This document shows positions 1 through 9,782 of a DNA stretch of 64,000 bases, piece after piece. The DNA comes from CAKKQX01 sp963734595 (GTDB lineage: Bacteria; Pseudomonadota; Gammaproteobacteria; Burkholderiales; SG8-41). Each line of letters opens with the position of its first letter. Positions within the stretch are counted from its first letter, which is position 1. The stretch covers positions 278,008 to 342,007 of the forward strand of contig CAVTHV010000018.1 of the NCBI GenBank assembly GCA_963734595.1. Reading direction: 5' to 3'. The notes below the pieces were generated by a model. That model had not been told where the DNA came from and did not search any database. It was given only the letters and a program-made list of their open reading frames with translations. The position numbers and the translations under genes are program-made.

Positions 1-16
1 GTGGTGCGGGCACGTC

Positions 17-50
17 GCGACACGTTAGGCGCAGCCCCGTTTGCGGGAGC
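17..50. repeat. Remnant of the long element seen again at 55.6-56.1 kb
   Basis: Read as reverse complement, these 34 bases match positions 55992-56025 with two differences. The match lies inside the long repeat element A. The window therefore starts in the tail of another copy, and the bases up to the thioredoxin ribosome site hold no gene that I can see. Confidence 0.6.
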
Positions 51-93
51 GGCGTGCGGGGGCCGCAAGAGATGAGATTAGGAGAAAGATAAT

Positions 94-468
94 ATGGCAA
101 CAGTGGAATTGACCAAGGACAATTTTGAAGACGTGGTGACCAAGAACGACATGGTCATTGTGGATTTCTGGGCACCGTGGTGCGGCCCCTGCAAAGGTTT
201 CGCGCCGGTATTCGAGGCGGCGTCCGAAAAATATCAGGATGTCGTGTTTGCCAAGGTCAATACCGACATCGAGCAGGAGCTAGCGGGCCATTTCGGGATC
301 CGCTCGATTCCGACGCTGATGATGTTCAGAGAAAAAGTGATTTTGCTTTCCCAGGCGGGCGCGCTGCCGGCCTCGGGGCTCGACAGCGTGATCACGCAGG
401 CGAAGGCGCTCGACATGGAACAGGTGCACAAGGAGATCGCCGAGCAGCAGGCGCAGCAAAAAACCTGA
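94..468 (+). CDS. Thioredoxin-family protein
   Basis: A 124-residue cytoplasmic thiol-disulfide oxidoreductase. The active site WCGPCK has its two cysteines at residues 30 and 33, and the cis-proline of the thioredoxin fold is P73 in SIPT. Length is that of a classical thioredoxin plus a short Gln/Ala-rich C-terminal tail from about residue 105. There is no signal peptide. A purine-rich ribosome site (GGAGAAAG) precedes the ATG. The next gene starts about 22 bases downstream on the same strand, so it probably shares a transcript with the Fe-S protein. Which thioredoxin paralogue this is cannot be told from sequence alone. Confidence 0.93.
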   Translation: MATVELTKDNFEDVVTKNDMVIVDFWAPWCGPCKGFAPVFEAASEKYQDVVFAKVNTDIEQELAGHFGIRSIPTLMMFREKVILLSQAGALPASGLDSVITQAKALDMEQVHKEIAEQQAQQKT

Positions 469-490
469 AACTTTCTTGCGGAGGCCCATG

Positions 491-1123
491 ATGGCGGAAC
501 CAACGGGTGTTGCGGTCATCGAACCGCGCGAGAACGGGCCCTTGCGGGTGCAAGGCGTGAAGGAAATCAGGAATTCGCGCGGTGAGACGATAAAAGCGGA
601 GGAAACGTTTTTTCTCTGCCGTTGCGGGGCTTCGCAGAACAAGCCCTTTTGTGACGGAACCCACAAGAAAATCGGTTTTTCCGGCGCGCGCGTTTCCGCA
701 TCTGCGCCCGCGATCAAAGACTATGCCGGCGGGCAGATCACGATACACGACAACCGTTCGGTCTGTGCGCACGCGGGGTACTGTACCGACCGTTCGCCCA
801 ATGTGTTCCGGATGAAAAAGGAGCCGTGGATCGATCCCGACGGCGATCCGGCAGATAAAACGATCGCCACCATTAACATGTGCCCGTCGGGGGCGCTCTC
901 CTACTCGATCAACCGGGCCGCGCAGCAGGCGGAATCGACGATGCCGTGCATTCGGATCCTCAAGGACGGTCCGTATTTCGTGACCGGCGGGCCTCAGCTC
1001 AAATGTGATGCTGCGCCGCATATCGCCGGGCGCTACACCTTGTGCCGCTGCGGGGCTTCAAAGAACAAACCGTACTGCGACGGCTCGCACTGGAACAGCG
1101 GTTTCAAGGACGACAAAAACTAA
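491..1123 (+). CDS. CDGSH iron-sulfur protein with central 4Fe-4S mono-cluster domain
   Basis: The protein has three parts. An N-terminal CDGSH-type zinc-finger-like motif (CRCGASQNKPFCDGTH) and a C-terminal one (CRCGASKNKPYCDGSH) would each bind a 2Fe-2S cluster through three Cys and one His. Between them lies a Fer4_19-like divergent ferredoxin domain containing SVCAHAGYC and MCPSGAL. The arrangement matches known proteins annotated as CDGSH/(4Fe-4S) mono-cluster proteins, with an inferred electron-transfer role. I prefer ATG 491 because GGAGG at 480-484 is 6 bases upstream; ATG 488 is also possible. It follows the thioredoxin gene closely, which fits a shared redox role. Confidence 0.9.
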   Translation: MAEPTGVAVIEPRENGPLRVQGVKEIRNSRGETIKAEETFFLCRCGASQNKPFCDGTHKKIGFSGARVSASAPAIKDYAGGQITIHDNRSVCAHAGYCTDRSPNVFRMKKEPWIDPDGDPADKTIATINMCPSGALSYSINRAAQQAESTMPCIRILKDGPYFVTGGPQLKCDAAPHIAGRYTLCRCGASKNKPYCDGSHWNSGFKDDKN

Positions 1124-1126
1124 AAG

Positions 1127-1271
1127 CATTGGCCACAGAGAGCACAGAGCACACAGAGAACGAAAAAAATAATAGAAACAACGCAATAGAAGGAAACCCC
1201 GGCGCGATTTAGCTTACTGGTTTTAGTCGGGGTTCTTTCTCTGATATCTCTGTGTTCTCTGTGGCTATGTT
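1127..1271. repeat. R1-type inverted repeat (CACAGAG arms)
   Basis: A left arm rich in CACAGAG units (1131-1160) faces a right arm of CTCTGTG units (1246-1265), with about 85 bases between them. The right arm ends in the stop codon region of the LysR gene. This is the CACAGAG variant of the dispersed R1 family found in many gaps of the window. Confidence 0.7.
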
Positions 1272-2182
1272 TCTGACGCTGTCCGCAGCGCCTGTTCCAG
1301 CCAGCCCGGTTCCTGCAGCCGCGCGGCAAACCATTGCAGGGCTTTCCCTTTGTGTTCGGTGCGCCAGGCCAGGAACAGCGGCGCGCTGATTTTCGGCTCC
1401 TCCGTCTGCCTGATGACCAGTCTGCCGGCTGCAGCTTCGCGCTCGGCGATGTGGCGCGGCAGATTGCCGACGCCCAGCCCCATGCGCTGGGCGATGACTT
1501 TGGCGTCGAGGTCGTGGACAGTCAGGGTCTCCTGACCGGAAAACAATCCCACCGTGCGCGGCGGCAGATTGCGTGAGCTGTCGGCGACGGATACCGCGCG
1601 GTGGTTGAGGATATCGCTGGTCCTGAGCGGTTCCGGGAGACGGGCGAGCGCGTGGCCGGGCGCTACCGCGAACACCCATTCGATCCCGCCCAGCGGCCGC
1701 ACGATATAGCCGCCTCCCGCCGGCCTGTCTCCGGATACGCCGATCACAAGATCCGCGCGTCCGCCGGCAAGCGCGTCCCAGCCGCCGCCCAGCACTTCAG
1801 TGAACATGCGCAGCCGCGTGCCGCATTGCTCCTGAAAAAAACTTTCCGCAAGCTCGAGTATCGCCCGTGCCGGAATGACGCCATCGTAGGCGATCCTGAG
1901 TTCCGCTTCCCAGCCGGTGGCGACGCGTTTGACGCGCGATTCCAGATCGCCGGCAGCGCGCAGCAGATTCCGTCCTTCGTCGAGAAGTTCGCGGCCTGCC
2001 GTGGTGAGCTTGGCACGGTGGCCGCGGCGGTCGAACAGCAGCACGTCGAGATCTTCCTCGAGTTTTTGCACGGTGTAGGTCACCGCCGACGGCACCCGGT
2101 GCAGTTCGTCGGCCGCCGCGGCGAAGCTGCCTTTGCGATCGATGGCATCGAGTACCAGCAGGGCATCGAGAGACAGTCGCAT
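1265..2182 (-). CDS. LysR-family transcriptional regulator
   Basis: A 305-residue DNA-binding regulator. The N-terminal winged helix-turn-helix covers about residues 5-65 (LDAIDRKGSFAAAADELHR, then VTYTVQKLE), followed by a periplasmic-binding-protein-like effector domain from about residue 90. I start at ATG 2182, which gives the canonical MRLSLDALLVLD N-terminus; a longer upstream reading has no family similarity. The gene is divergent from the RND efflux operon that begins at 2297, the usual arrangement for a local activator of MexEF-OprN-like pumps. Its effector is unknown. Confidence 0.92.
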   Translation of the reverse strand: MRLSLDALLVLDAIDRKGSFAAAADELHRVPSAVTYTVQKLEEDLDVLLFDRRGHRAKLTTAGRELLDEGRNLLRAAGDLESRVKRVATGWEAELRIAYDGVIPARAILELAESFFQEQCGTRLRMFTEVLGGGWDALAGGRADLVIGVSGDRPAGGGYIVRPLGGIEWVFAVAPGHALARLPEPLRTSDILNHRAVSVADSSRNLPPRTVGLFSGQETLTVHDLDAKVIAQRMGLGVGNLPRHIAEREAAAGRLVIRQTEEPKISAPLFLAWRTEHKGKALQWFAARLQEPGWLEQALRTASET

Positions 2183-2200
2183 ATTCAAAATTCCTGACAG

Positions 2201-2223
2201 ATACGAATGGTCATTATTCGCTA
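2201..2223. promoter_or_regulatory. Putative LysR-type operator between lysR and RND operon
   Basis: The divergent gap (2183-2296) contains CGAAT at 2204-2208 and ATTCG at 2216-2220 with 7 bases between, and further matching bases outside. This has the dyad form of LysR-family binding sites. It is a candidate site for the adjacent regulator; binding is inferred. Confidence 0.45.
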
Positions 2224-2296
2224 TCTTTTCCGCCGCTACAAATTTAAAATTACACCCTTTGCCTGGTTCCGGGCGAAGACCAGTTTGAGGCACGGT

Positions 2297-3499
2297 ATGC
2301 AAAATAAATCAACGATTGCTCTGCGTGCGGCGTCAATGCTGGCGTTCGCCGCGGCCTTGCTTGCTATCGCGGGATGCTCCGGCAAAAGCGGACCCCAGGC
2401 GCCGCCGCCGCCGGAAGTCGGCGTGATCAAGACGGTGGTGCAGGCGGTCCCGGTATACGAGGAATACGTCGGTCAAACCGAGGCGGTGGATACGGTCGAA
2501 ATCCGCGCGCGTGTCAGCGGCATTCTCGAGCGTCAGGCGTTCGAAGACGGCGGGCGGGTGAAAAAAGGCGATCTGCTGTTTGTGATCGATCAGCAGCCGT
2601 TCGTCGTGGCGCTGGCGCAGGCAAAAGCGGCGCTGGCGCAGGTGCAGGCGGCGCATCTCAATTCGAAGCAGATCCTCGAGCGCGTCCGCCCGCTGCTCGC
2701 CGATGAGGCGATCAGCCAGCAGGATCTCGATGCGGCCGTCGCCAGGGAAGCCGCCGATGCGGCGAATGTCGATGCGGCCAAAGCCCAGGTCAGGACGGCG
2801 GAACTCAATCTCGATTACGCCACCATCCGCGCGCCGCGCGACGGCGTGATCAGCAAGGCGCTGATCAAGCCCGGCGGGCTGGTCAATGCTTCGACCACGC
2901 TGCTGACGACGCTGTATTCGGACGGATCCGATCTACGTGAATTTTACGTTGAGCGAGCAGAAGCTGCTCGAACTGCAGCGCGAACTCAAGCACAATCCCG
3001 GCGAGGAAAAGAGCAAGCTGCCGCCGTTTCATCTGAAGCTGGTGGACGGCAGCGACTACAAATCCAGCGGCAAGTTGAATTTCGTCGATGCCGCGGTGGA
3101 TCCCAAAAGCGGCACCGTGCAAATTCGCCTGCTCGGTGCCGAATCCGGACCGCTTGTTGCGGGCGGGACAGTTGGTGCGCGTGATTTTTCCGTCCCTGGA
3201 GAACCGCTGCAGGCCATCCGCATGCCGCAGCGGGCGGTGCAGGAGTTGCAGGGGAAACGCTCGGTTTATGTCGTCGACGCGGAGAACAAGGCCGCGTACC
3301 GGGAAATCACGGCCACGACCCGTGTCGGCAACGACTGGGTGGTCGAGAGCGGCCTGAAGGCCGGCGAGATGGTGATCGTCGAGGGCATCCAGAAAGTGCG
3401 GCCGGGGCACCGGTGAAGCCCGTCGCCGCAACGCCTGAAGCGAACGGCGGCGCCAGGCAGGACGCCGCCAAGCCCGCGCCTGCCGGGAGCGCGCACTAA
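2297..3499 (+). CDS. RND efflux periplasmic adaptor lipoprotein (MexE/AcrA family), frameshifted
   Basis: Membrane fusion protein that links the inner-membrane RND pump to the outer-membrane channel. The start at ATG 2297 gives a lipoprotein signal ending in LAIAGC. Then come the barrel-sandwich half (VEIRARVSGILERQAFEDG), a coiled hairpin (about residues 95-165) and the second lipoyl half (LNLDYATIRAPRDGVISKALI). The reading frame shifts near 2932, twice near 3137-3200 (these compensate) and near 3412. With these restored the protein ends at TAA 3497-3499, two bases before the pump gene. First gene of a three-gene operon. Confidence 0.88.
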
Positions 3500-3501
3500 G
3501 C

Positions 3502-6500
3502 ATGTTTAATTTTTTCATCGACCGCCCGGTCTTCTCGTACGGTCATCTCGCTGATCATCACGCTCGCCGGCGGCGTTGCCGCAATCGGGCTGCCGATCAC
3601 GCAATATCCGCAGATCGTGCCGCCGCAGGTGCAGGTGTCGACGGCGTTTCCGGGCGCCAACGCCGAATGTCGTGGCGCAATCGATCGCGGCGCCGATCGA
3701 GCAGCAGGTCAACGGCGCGCAAGAACATGATCTACATGGATTCGAAGAGCGCCAACGACGGCACCTACAACCTGACCGTCACCTTCGATGTCGGCGCCAA
3801 CCAGGACCTCGGCGGCGGTCGACGTGCAGAACCGCGTCGCGGTCGCCCAAAGCCAGCTGCCCGCCGGACGTGATCCGGCAGGGCATCACCATCCGCAAGC
3901 AGTCGACCGATTTCCTGAGCGTGCTCGCGCTCACTTCGCCCGACCGGCGGTTCGACACGACGTTCCTCAGCAACTATGCGCTGCTCAACATCCAGGATGC
4001 GCTGGCGCGCATACCGGGAGTCGGTTTCGTGCGGATTTTCGGCGCGCGCGATTACAGCATGCGCGATCTGGCTCGATCCCGACAAGATGGCGCGCCTGGG
4101 CGTGACGGCGGGCGATGTGCAGCGGGTGATTCAGGAGCAGAACGTCGTCGCGCCCGCGGGACGCATCGGCGTGCCACCGACGCCGAAGGGCTCGCAGATG
4201 CAGTATTCGGTCACGGTCCAGGGCCGGCTCACCAATGCGACGCAATACGAGAACATCGTCGTCAGCGCCGCGGGCAACGGCCAGATCGTGCGGTTGAAGG
4301 ACGTGGCGCGCATCGAGCTCGGCGGCGCCGATTACTCCATCAACGTGCAGGAAAACGGCCTGCCGGGCGTATTCATCGGCATTTTCCTGCAACCCGAAGC
4401 CAATGCGCTCGATGTCGCCAAGGGCGTAACCAAGACGATGGCGACGCTCGCGCAGCGGTTCCCGCCCGGCATGGTTTATTCGGTGCCCTACAGCACGACG
4501 CCGTTCGTCACCGAGTCGATGAAGGAGGTGGTGAAGACGCTGTTCGAAGCGGTCGTGCTGGTGCTGATCGTGGTGTTCTTGTTCCTGCAAAGCTGGCGCG
4601 CGACGCTGATCCCGATGCTGGTGGTGCCGGTGTCGCTGATCGGCACCTTCGCCGTATTTACGGCGCTTGGCTTCACGATCAACACGCTGACGCTGTTCGG
4701 GCTGGTGCTGGCCATCGGGATCGTGGTCGACGATGCGATCGTGGTGGTCGAGGCGGTGCAGCACCGGCTGGACAGCGAGCAGTTGTCGCCGCGCGATGCG
4801 ACCAAAGCGGCAATGGCCGACGTCGGCGGCCCGGTCGTGGCCATCATGCTGGTGCTGTCGGCGGTATTCATTCCGGTGGCGTTCCTCGGCGGGCTGACCG
4901 GGAACCTGTATAAACAGTTCGCGCTGACGCTTGCGACGTCGGTGATGCTGTCGGCGGTGGCCGCGCTGACGCTGACCCCCGCGCTGTGCGCGCTGTTGTT
5001 GCGCCCGGCCGCGCATGAAAAGCCGCACGGCGTCGTCGGCCGGTTCTTCGACTGGTTCAATCACGTGTTCGCGTCGTTCACCAATCGCTATACGGCGTCG
5101 GTGGCGACGCTGATCCGCCATGCCGCGCTGGTGGCGCTGACTTTCGCCGTGCTGCTCGGCGCGCTCTACGGTCTGACTGGCGACCCGTCCGACCGGACTG
5201 GTGCCCGACGAGGATCAGGGCTACATGTTCGCCCTTGTGCAGTTGCCGCCCGGCGCATCGCTCGAGCGCACCAACGCGGCGGTCGCATCAATTGACCGCG
5301 ATTGCCGAGGCGCAGAAAGGGCGTCGATGGCGTCGCCTCGATTTCGGGCTTCAATCTGCTGACCGGGCTGTCGACTTCCTACAACGCGACGGCGTTCATC
5401 CGGATGAAGCCGTGGGACGAAGCGCAAGAGCCCGCGATCAAACCGCCGGCGCGATCCTGCACGCGCTGATGGGCCGCTTCAACGGGCAGATCAAGGACGC
5501 CAACGTGCTGGTGTTCAATCCGCCGCCGATCCGCGGGCTGGGCACGGCCGGCGGTTTCGAGTTCGTCCTGCAGGATCGCGCGGGCGGCGACGTCAAGCAG
5601 TTTTCGCAGGTACTGCAGGGTTTTCTCGCCGCGGCGCGCAAGCGGCCGGAACTCGGTTTCGTGTTTGCCAACTACGATGACCGCGTGCCGCAAATCGAAT
5701 ACGAAGTCGATCGCGACAAGGTCAAGACCTTCGGCATCAGCTGAACGACGTGTTCTTCACGCTGCAGACGTTTCTCGGCGGCTATTACGTGAACGATTTC
5801 AACCTGTTCGGACGCACTTTCAGGGTGCAGGCGCAGGCCGAGGGCCAGGCCCGCGCGTATCCGGAGGACGTGAAGCGGTATTACGTGCGCAGCGCCAGCG
5901 GCGACATGGTGCCGCTCAGCACGGTGCTCACGGCCAAGACCATCAACGGCCCCGAGTATTTCGAGCGCTACAACATGTACCGTGCCGCCAGCATCAACGG
6001 CGCCGCGGCGCCGGGCTACAGTTCAGGCCAGGCCGCGCAGGCCATGGAGGAAATCGCGAAGACGCTGCCTGCGGGTTATGACTATGACTGGACCGGTTCG
6101 ACCTTTCAGGAGAAGAAGACCAGCGGGCAGACCGGTTATATTTTTGCGCTGTCGCTGCTGTTCGTGTTCCTGGTGCTTGCGGCGCTGTATGAAAGCTGGG
6201 CGATGCCGGTGGCCATCCTGCTGGTGATCCCGTTCGGCGCGTTCGGCGCCATCTCGGGGCTTGCGCTGCGCGAATTCGCCAACAACGTCTACGCGCAGGT
6301 CGGGCTCGTGATGCTGATCGGGCTCGCGGCGAAGAATGCGATTCTGATCGTGGAGTTCGCAAAGCTCGCCCACGAACGCGGAACATCGATCGTCGACGGC
6401 GCGTTGCAGGGTGCGCGGTTGCGGCTGCGGCCCGATCCTGATGACGTCGTTCGCATTCATCCTGGGCACCCTTCCGCTCGCGATTGCAACCGGCGCCGGC

Positions 6501-6701
6501 GCCGGCGCCCGGCAGTCGATCGGCACGACGGTCGTGTCCGGCATGCTGTTTGCCACCATGATCGGGATTTTCGTGATCCCCGTGTTTTATGTCGTGATCC
6601 AGCGCATCAGCGAGGGCAGGCGGCCGTTCCGGCACGACCCGTCCTCCGGCGGCCTGGGCGCGCCCGGCGTCGCCGCGGGCGCGGGGAACGAGGGGAGCTA
6701 G
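3502..6701 (+). CDS. RND multidrug efflux permease (MexF/AcrB, HAE1 family), many frameshifts
   Basis: Inner-membrane proton-driven pump. The start MFNFFIDRPVFS, the docking-domain segments and the TM4 region (GLVLAIGIVVDDAIVVVEAV, about 4700-4760) with paired aspartates are typical. The C-terminal half has GLAAKNAILIVEFAK. Restored length is about 1,065 residues, as expected. At least ten single-base shifts break the frame, near 3534, 3664, 3716, 3812, 3862, 4062, 5195, 5292, 5330, 5742 and 6412. At 4062 one extra base after ATGCGC restores the conserved IWLDPD. Intact conserved protein sequence on both sides of each shift suggests sequence error, not decay. Confidence 0.9.
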
Positions 6702-6704
6702 AGC

Positions 6705-8173
6705 GTGAAGCGGAGCATTGTTATCGTCTGGATTGCGCTGCTGCTTGGCGCGTGCTCGCTCGGCCCCGACTACAAACGGCCCGACGTCAAGGTTCCGGAT
6801 GCGTTTCGCGGGAGAGACGGCGCCGGCCGACAGCAAATCCCTCGCCGATCTGGCATGGTGGGATCTCTATCGCGATCCGGTGCTGGAGAAGCTGATCAAA
6901 ACCGCGTTGCGGCAGAACTACGATGTCCAGATCGCGCTGGCGCGCGTCGAGGAATTCCGCGCGCAGGCCGGCGTCGCCGGCTTTGGCTCGATACCGCAGG
7001 TGTCGGCCGGCGGGAGCGCCACCCGCTCCCGCGTTTCGACCGTCGGGCCCGAATCCGCTGCCGGGGAGCGCCGCGCCGGTGCGCACGACCTACGACGCCG
7101 GGATAGACGTTTCGTACGAAGTCGACTTGTGGCGGCGCATCGCCAATATCAACGAGGCGGCGAGGGCCGATCTGCTTGCCTCCGAGTTTGCGCGCGATAC
7201 GGTCAGGGTTTCCGTTATCGCCAGTGTGGCCAACGCCTATTTCAATTTGCGCGCGCTCGATCAGCAGCTTTTTGTCACGCAGCGCACCGTCGCCACGCGG
7301 GAGAAATTTCTCGAGCTGACGCGCGCGCAGTTCAAGCGCGGCGTGGTGTCGGGGCTCGACGTCAATCGCGCCGAGGCCAGTCTTGCGACCGCGCGCGCTG
7401 CTGTTCCCCTTCTGAAAAGCCAGGTTGCCCAGACCGAAAACCAGCTGCAGATATTGCTGGGAGAAAACCCCGCGCCCATCGTGCGGGAGGCCGTGTCGGA
7501 TGCGCAGTATTTCCCGCTGCCGCCGGAAGTGCCCGCGGGACTGCCGGCATCGCTGCTCGAGCGGCGGCCCGATCTGCGCCAGGCGGAGAGCAATCTGCTC
7601 GGCGCGGATGCGCGCCTGAAGGCGGTCAAGGCGTCGCTGTTTCCGACCATTTCGCTGACGGGAAGCCTGGGATCGCAAAGCGCCGCGCTCTCCGACCTGT
7701 TCACCGGACCGGCGAGAATCTGGACGTTCGGCCTGGCCTTGCTGCAACCGATCATCGACGTCAACCGCAACGTTTACCAGGTCGACATTTATACCGCGCG
7801 CGAGAAACAGGTGATGCTGCAGTACCAACAGACGGTCGCGCAGGCATTTCGCGAAGTGGCGGACGCGCTGGCTGACCGCCAGGGATTCAGCGAGTCCCTG
7901 CGCAACCAGGACGAGCAGGTCGCGGCGCTGCGCGCTGCCAACGAACGCGTGCTGAAACGTTACCGATCCGGTTACTCCTCGTATTTCGAGGTGATCGATG
8001 CCGACAGCGCCCTGTTCGCGGCGGAGCTGTTGCGCCTGCAGGTCTATCGGAACACGTTGACCTCCCTGGTGCAGCTCTACAAGGCGCTCGGCGGTGGGTG
8101 GGAACCCCCGCCATCGACCATCGGCTCGAACGGTGGCGCCGGCGACCAGGTGGCGGGCGTCGCCCGAAAGTAA
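6705..8173 (+). CDS. RND outer-membrane efflux lipoprotein (NodT/OprN family), frameshifted
   Basis: Outer-membrane channel of the tripartite pump. It begins with GTG 6705, three bases after the pump stop. The signal ends in the lipobox LLGACS and is followed by LGPDYKRP, the signature of this family. Two repeated alpha-helical/beta domains follow, with ERRPDLRQAE at about residue 295. Shifts occur near 6812 and 7055; otherwise it is complete at about 489 residues. As the third gene of the operon it completes a self-contained efflux system. Confidence 0.9.
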
Positions 8174-8186
8174 CGCTGTCTTCCCC

Positions 8187-8204
8187 GGTGTTTTCACCAA
8201 CACC
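8187..8204 (+). other. Small hairpin after the efflux operon
   Basis: GGTGTT and AACACC form a 6-bp stem with the loop TTCACC 14 bases after the operon stop. It lacks a T-run, so a terminator role is only possible. Confidence 0.25.
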
Positions 8205-8352
8205 ACTCTTCGCGCAGGGCCGGGTGCGCGCTCAGCTGTCCTGACAGTCCCATCCGCAATTCTGGCGGTCCTACGCCTAAGCGGCTGTTTTTAATGAATA
8301 AAGATGTTCATAAAAACTGTCTATTTGTATCAAATAATTGTTCTATTAATAG

Positions 8353-8381
8353 CGTAAGTCGCGCCATATTATCGACTTACG
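8353..8381. promoter_or_regulatory. Perfect 9-bp inverted repeat upstream of pirin
   Basis: CGTAAGTCG (8353-8361) and CGACTTACG (8373-8381) flank 11 bases, 38 bases ahead of the pirin start. The preceding 8285-8350 stretch is unusually AT-rich for this genome and probably contains the promoter. The dyad looks like an operator for a dimeric repressor; no regulator gene lies beside it. Confidence 0.5.
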
Positions 8382-8418
8382 GGTTCAGTAGAACTCATCA
8401 ACTTTGAAGGAGAGGGCG

Positions 8419-9117
8419 ATGCTCACCTTGCGCAAAAGCGAACAACGCGGCCATGCCAACCACGGCTGGCTCGACAGCCATCACACGTTCTCATTCGCCG
8501 ATTACCACGACCCGAAAGAGATGGGCTTCGGGGCGCTGCGCGTGATCAACGAGGACCGGGTCGAGCCGGGCCAGGGGTTCGGCACGCACGGCCACCGCGA
8601 CATGGAGATCATCACCTACATCCTCGAGGGCGCGCTCGAGCACAAGGACAGCATGGGCAACGGCTCGGTGATCCGGCGCGGCGATGCGCAGCGCATGAGC
8701 GCGGGCCGCGGCGTCAGGCACAGCGAATTCAATCACTCGCCGGACGAGGCGGTGCATTTTCTGCAGATCTGGATCGAGCCCCGCGTGACCGGTATCGAGC
8801 CGGGTTACGAAGAGAAGCGCTTCGCCGACGCGGACAAAAAAGGACGCCTGCGGCTGATCGCGTCGCCCGACGGGCGCGACGGCTCGGTGACCATCCACCA
8901 GGACGCTTATCTCTACGCGACGCTGCTGGATAAAAGCGACGCGGTGACGCACAAGCTTGCGCCGGGCCGCAAAGCCTATGTGCACGTTGCGCTGGGCACG
9001 CTGCAAGTCAACGGCACGCCGCTGAAGGCCGGCGACGGCATGAAAGTCAGCGACGAGAGCGGAATCACTTTTGCCGGCGCCGACAACGCCGAAGTGCTGC
9101 TGTTCGATCTGGCATAG
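8419..9117 (+). CDS. Pirin-family bicupin protein
   Basis: A 232-residue two-cupin protein like the E. coli quercetinase YhhW. The metal-binding cupin motif is visible in FGTHGHRDMEIITY and in the SAGRGVRHSEFNHS segment, which supplies histidine and glutamate ligands. Members dioxygenate quercetin in vitro, and their physiological roles are varied. Start ATG 8419 follows AAGGAGAG. It is followed after 31 bases by the quinone reductase WrbA, so a role with quinone or flavonoid-type compounds is plausible but inferred. Confidence 0.93.
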   Translation: MLTLRKSEQRGHANHGWLDSHHTFSFADYHDPKEMGFGALRVINEDRVEPGQGFGTHGHRDMEIITYILEGALEHKDSMGNGSVIRRGDAQRMSAGRGVRHSEFNHSPDEAVHFLQIWIEPRVTGIEPGYEEKRFADADKKGRLRLIASPDGRDGSVTIHQDAYLYATLLDKSDAVTHKLAPGRKAYVHVALGTLQVNGTPLKAGDGMKVSDESGITFAGADNAEVLLFDLA

Positions 9118-9148
9118 CGGATTCAATTTCATTTTTCAGGAGCAAATC

Positions 9149-9775
9149 ATGACGACCAGAATTCAGGTGGTGTTTTACAGCATGTATGGGCACATCTACA
9201 AAATGGCCGAGGAAATCGCCGCCGGCGCGCGCGAGGTGAAGGACACCGAGGTCACGCTGCTGCAGGTGCCGGAACTCGTGCCCGACGACGTGCTCGAAAA
9301 AAGCGGCGCGAAAGCGGCGCGTGCGCCGTTTGCGAAAGTGCCGTTCGCGCGTCCCGACCAGCTGGCGGAAGCCGATGCGATCATCTTCGGCGCGCCGACG
9401 CGTTTCGGCAACATGCCGGCGCAGATGCGCAACTTTCTCGACCAGACCGGCGGCCTGTGGATGAAAGGCGCGCTGATCGGCAAGGTCGGCAGCGTGTTTA
9501 CCAGCAGCGCCACCCAGCACGGCGGGCAGGAGAGCACCATTCTGTCGTTTCACACCACGCTGTTGCACCAGGGCATGGTGATCGTGGGCGTGCCGTACTC
9601 CGAACAGCGCCAGATGACGATCAGCGAGATCAGCGGCGGCAGCCCGTACGGCGCATCGACCATCACCGGCGGCGACGGCTCGCGCCAGCCTTCGGCCAAT
9701 GAACTCGCGATCGCGCGCTTCCAGGGCCGGCATGTTGCGACCATCGCAGCGCAGCTCCAGCGCGGCCGCGGATAA
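9149..9775 (+). CDS. wrbA: NAD(P)H:quinone oxidoreductase WrbA
   Basis: A 208-residue flavodoxin-like protein that reduces quinones by two electrons with FMN. The FMN phosphate loop is in FYSMYGHIYKMAEE, and the family signature PTRFGNMPAQMRNFLDQTG is present, as is the SSATQHGGQE segment. Length matches the family (about 200). ATG 9149 has CAGGAG seven bases upstream. It lies between pirin and a dioxygenase on the same strand with short gaps, which supports an operon. Confidence 0.95.
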   Translation: MTTRIQVVFYSMYGHIYKMAEEIAAGAREVKDTEVTLLQVPELVPDDVLEKSGAKAARAPFAKVPFARPDQLAEADAIIFGAPTRFGNMPAQMRNFLDQTGGLWMKGALIGKVGSVFTSSATQHGGQESTILSFHTTLLHQGMVIVGVPYSEQRQMTISEISGGSPYGASTITGGDGSRQPSANELAIARFQGRHVATIAAQLQRGRG

Positions 9776-9782
9776 GCGACAA

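Noticed and set aside
3502..6701. Programmed frameshifting in the RND pump
   Set aside because: There are more than ten shifts in both directions with no slippery heptamers or conserved positions, which fits sequence error.
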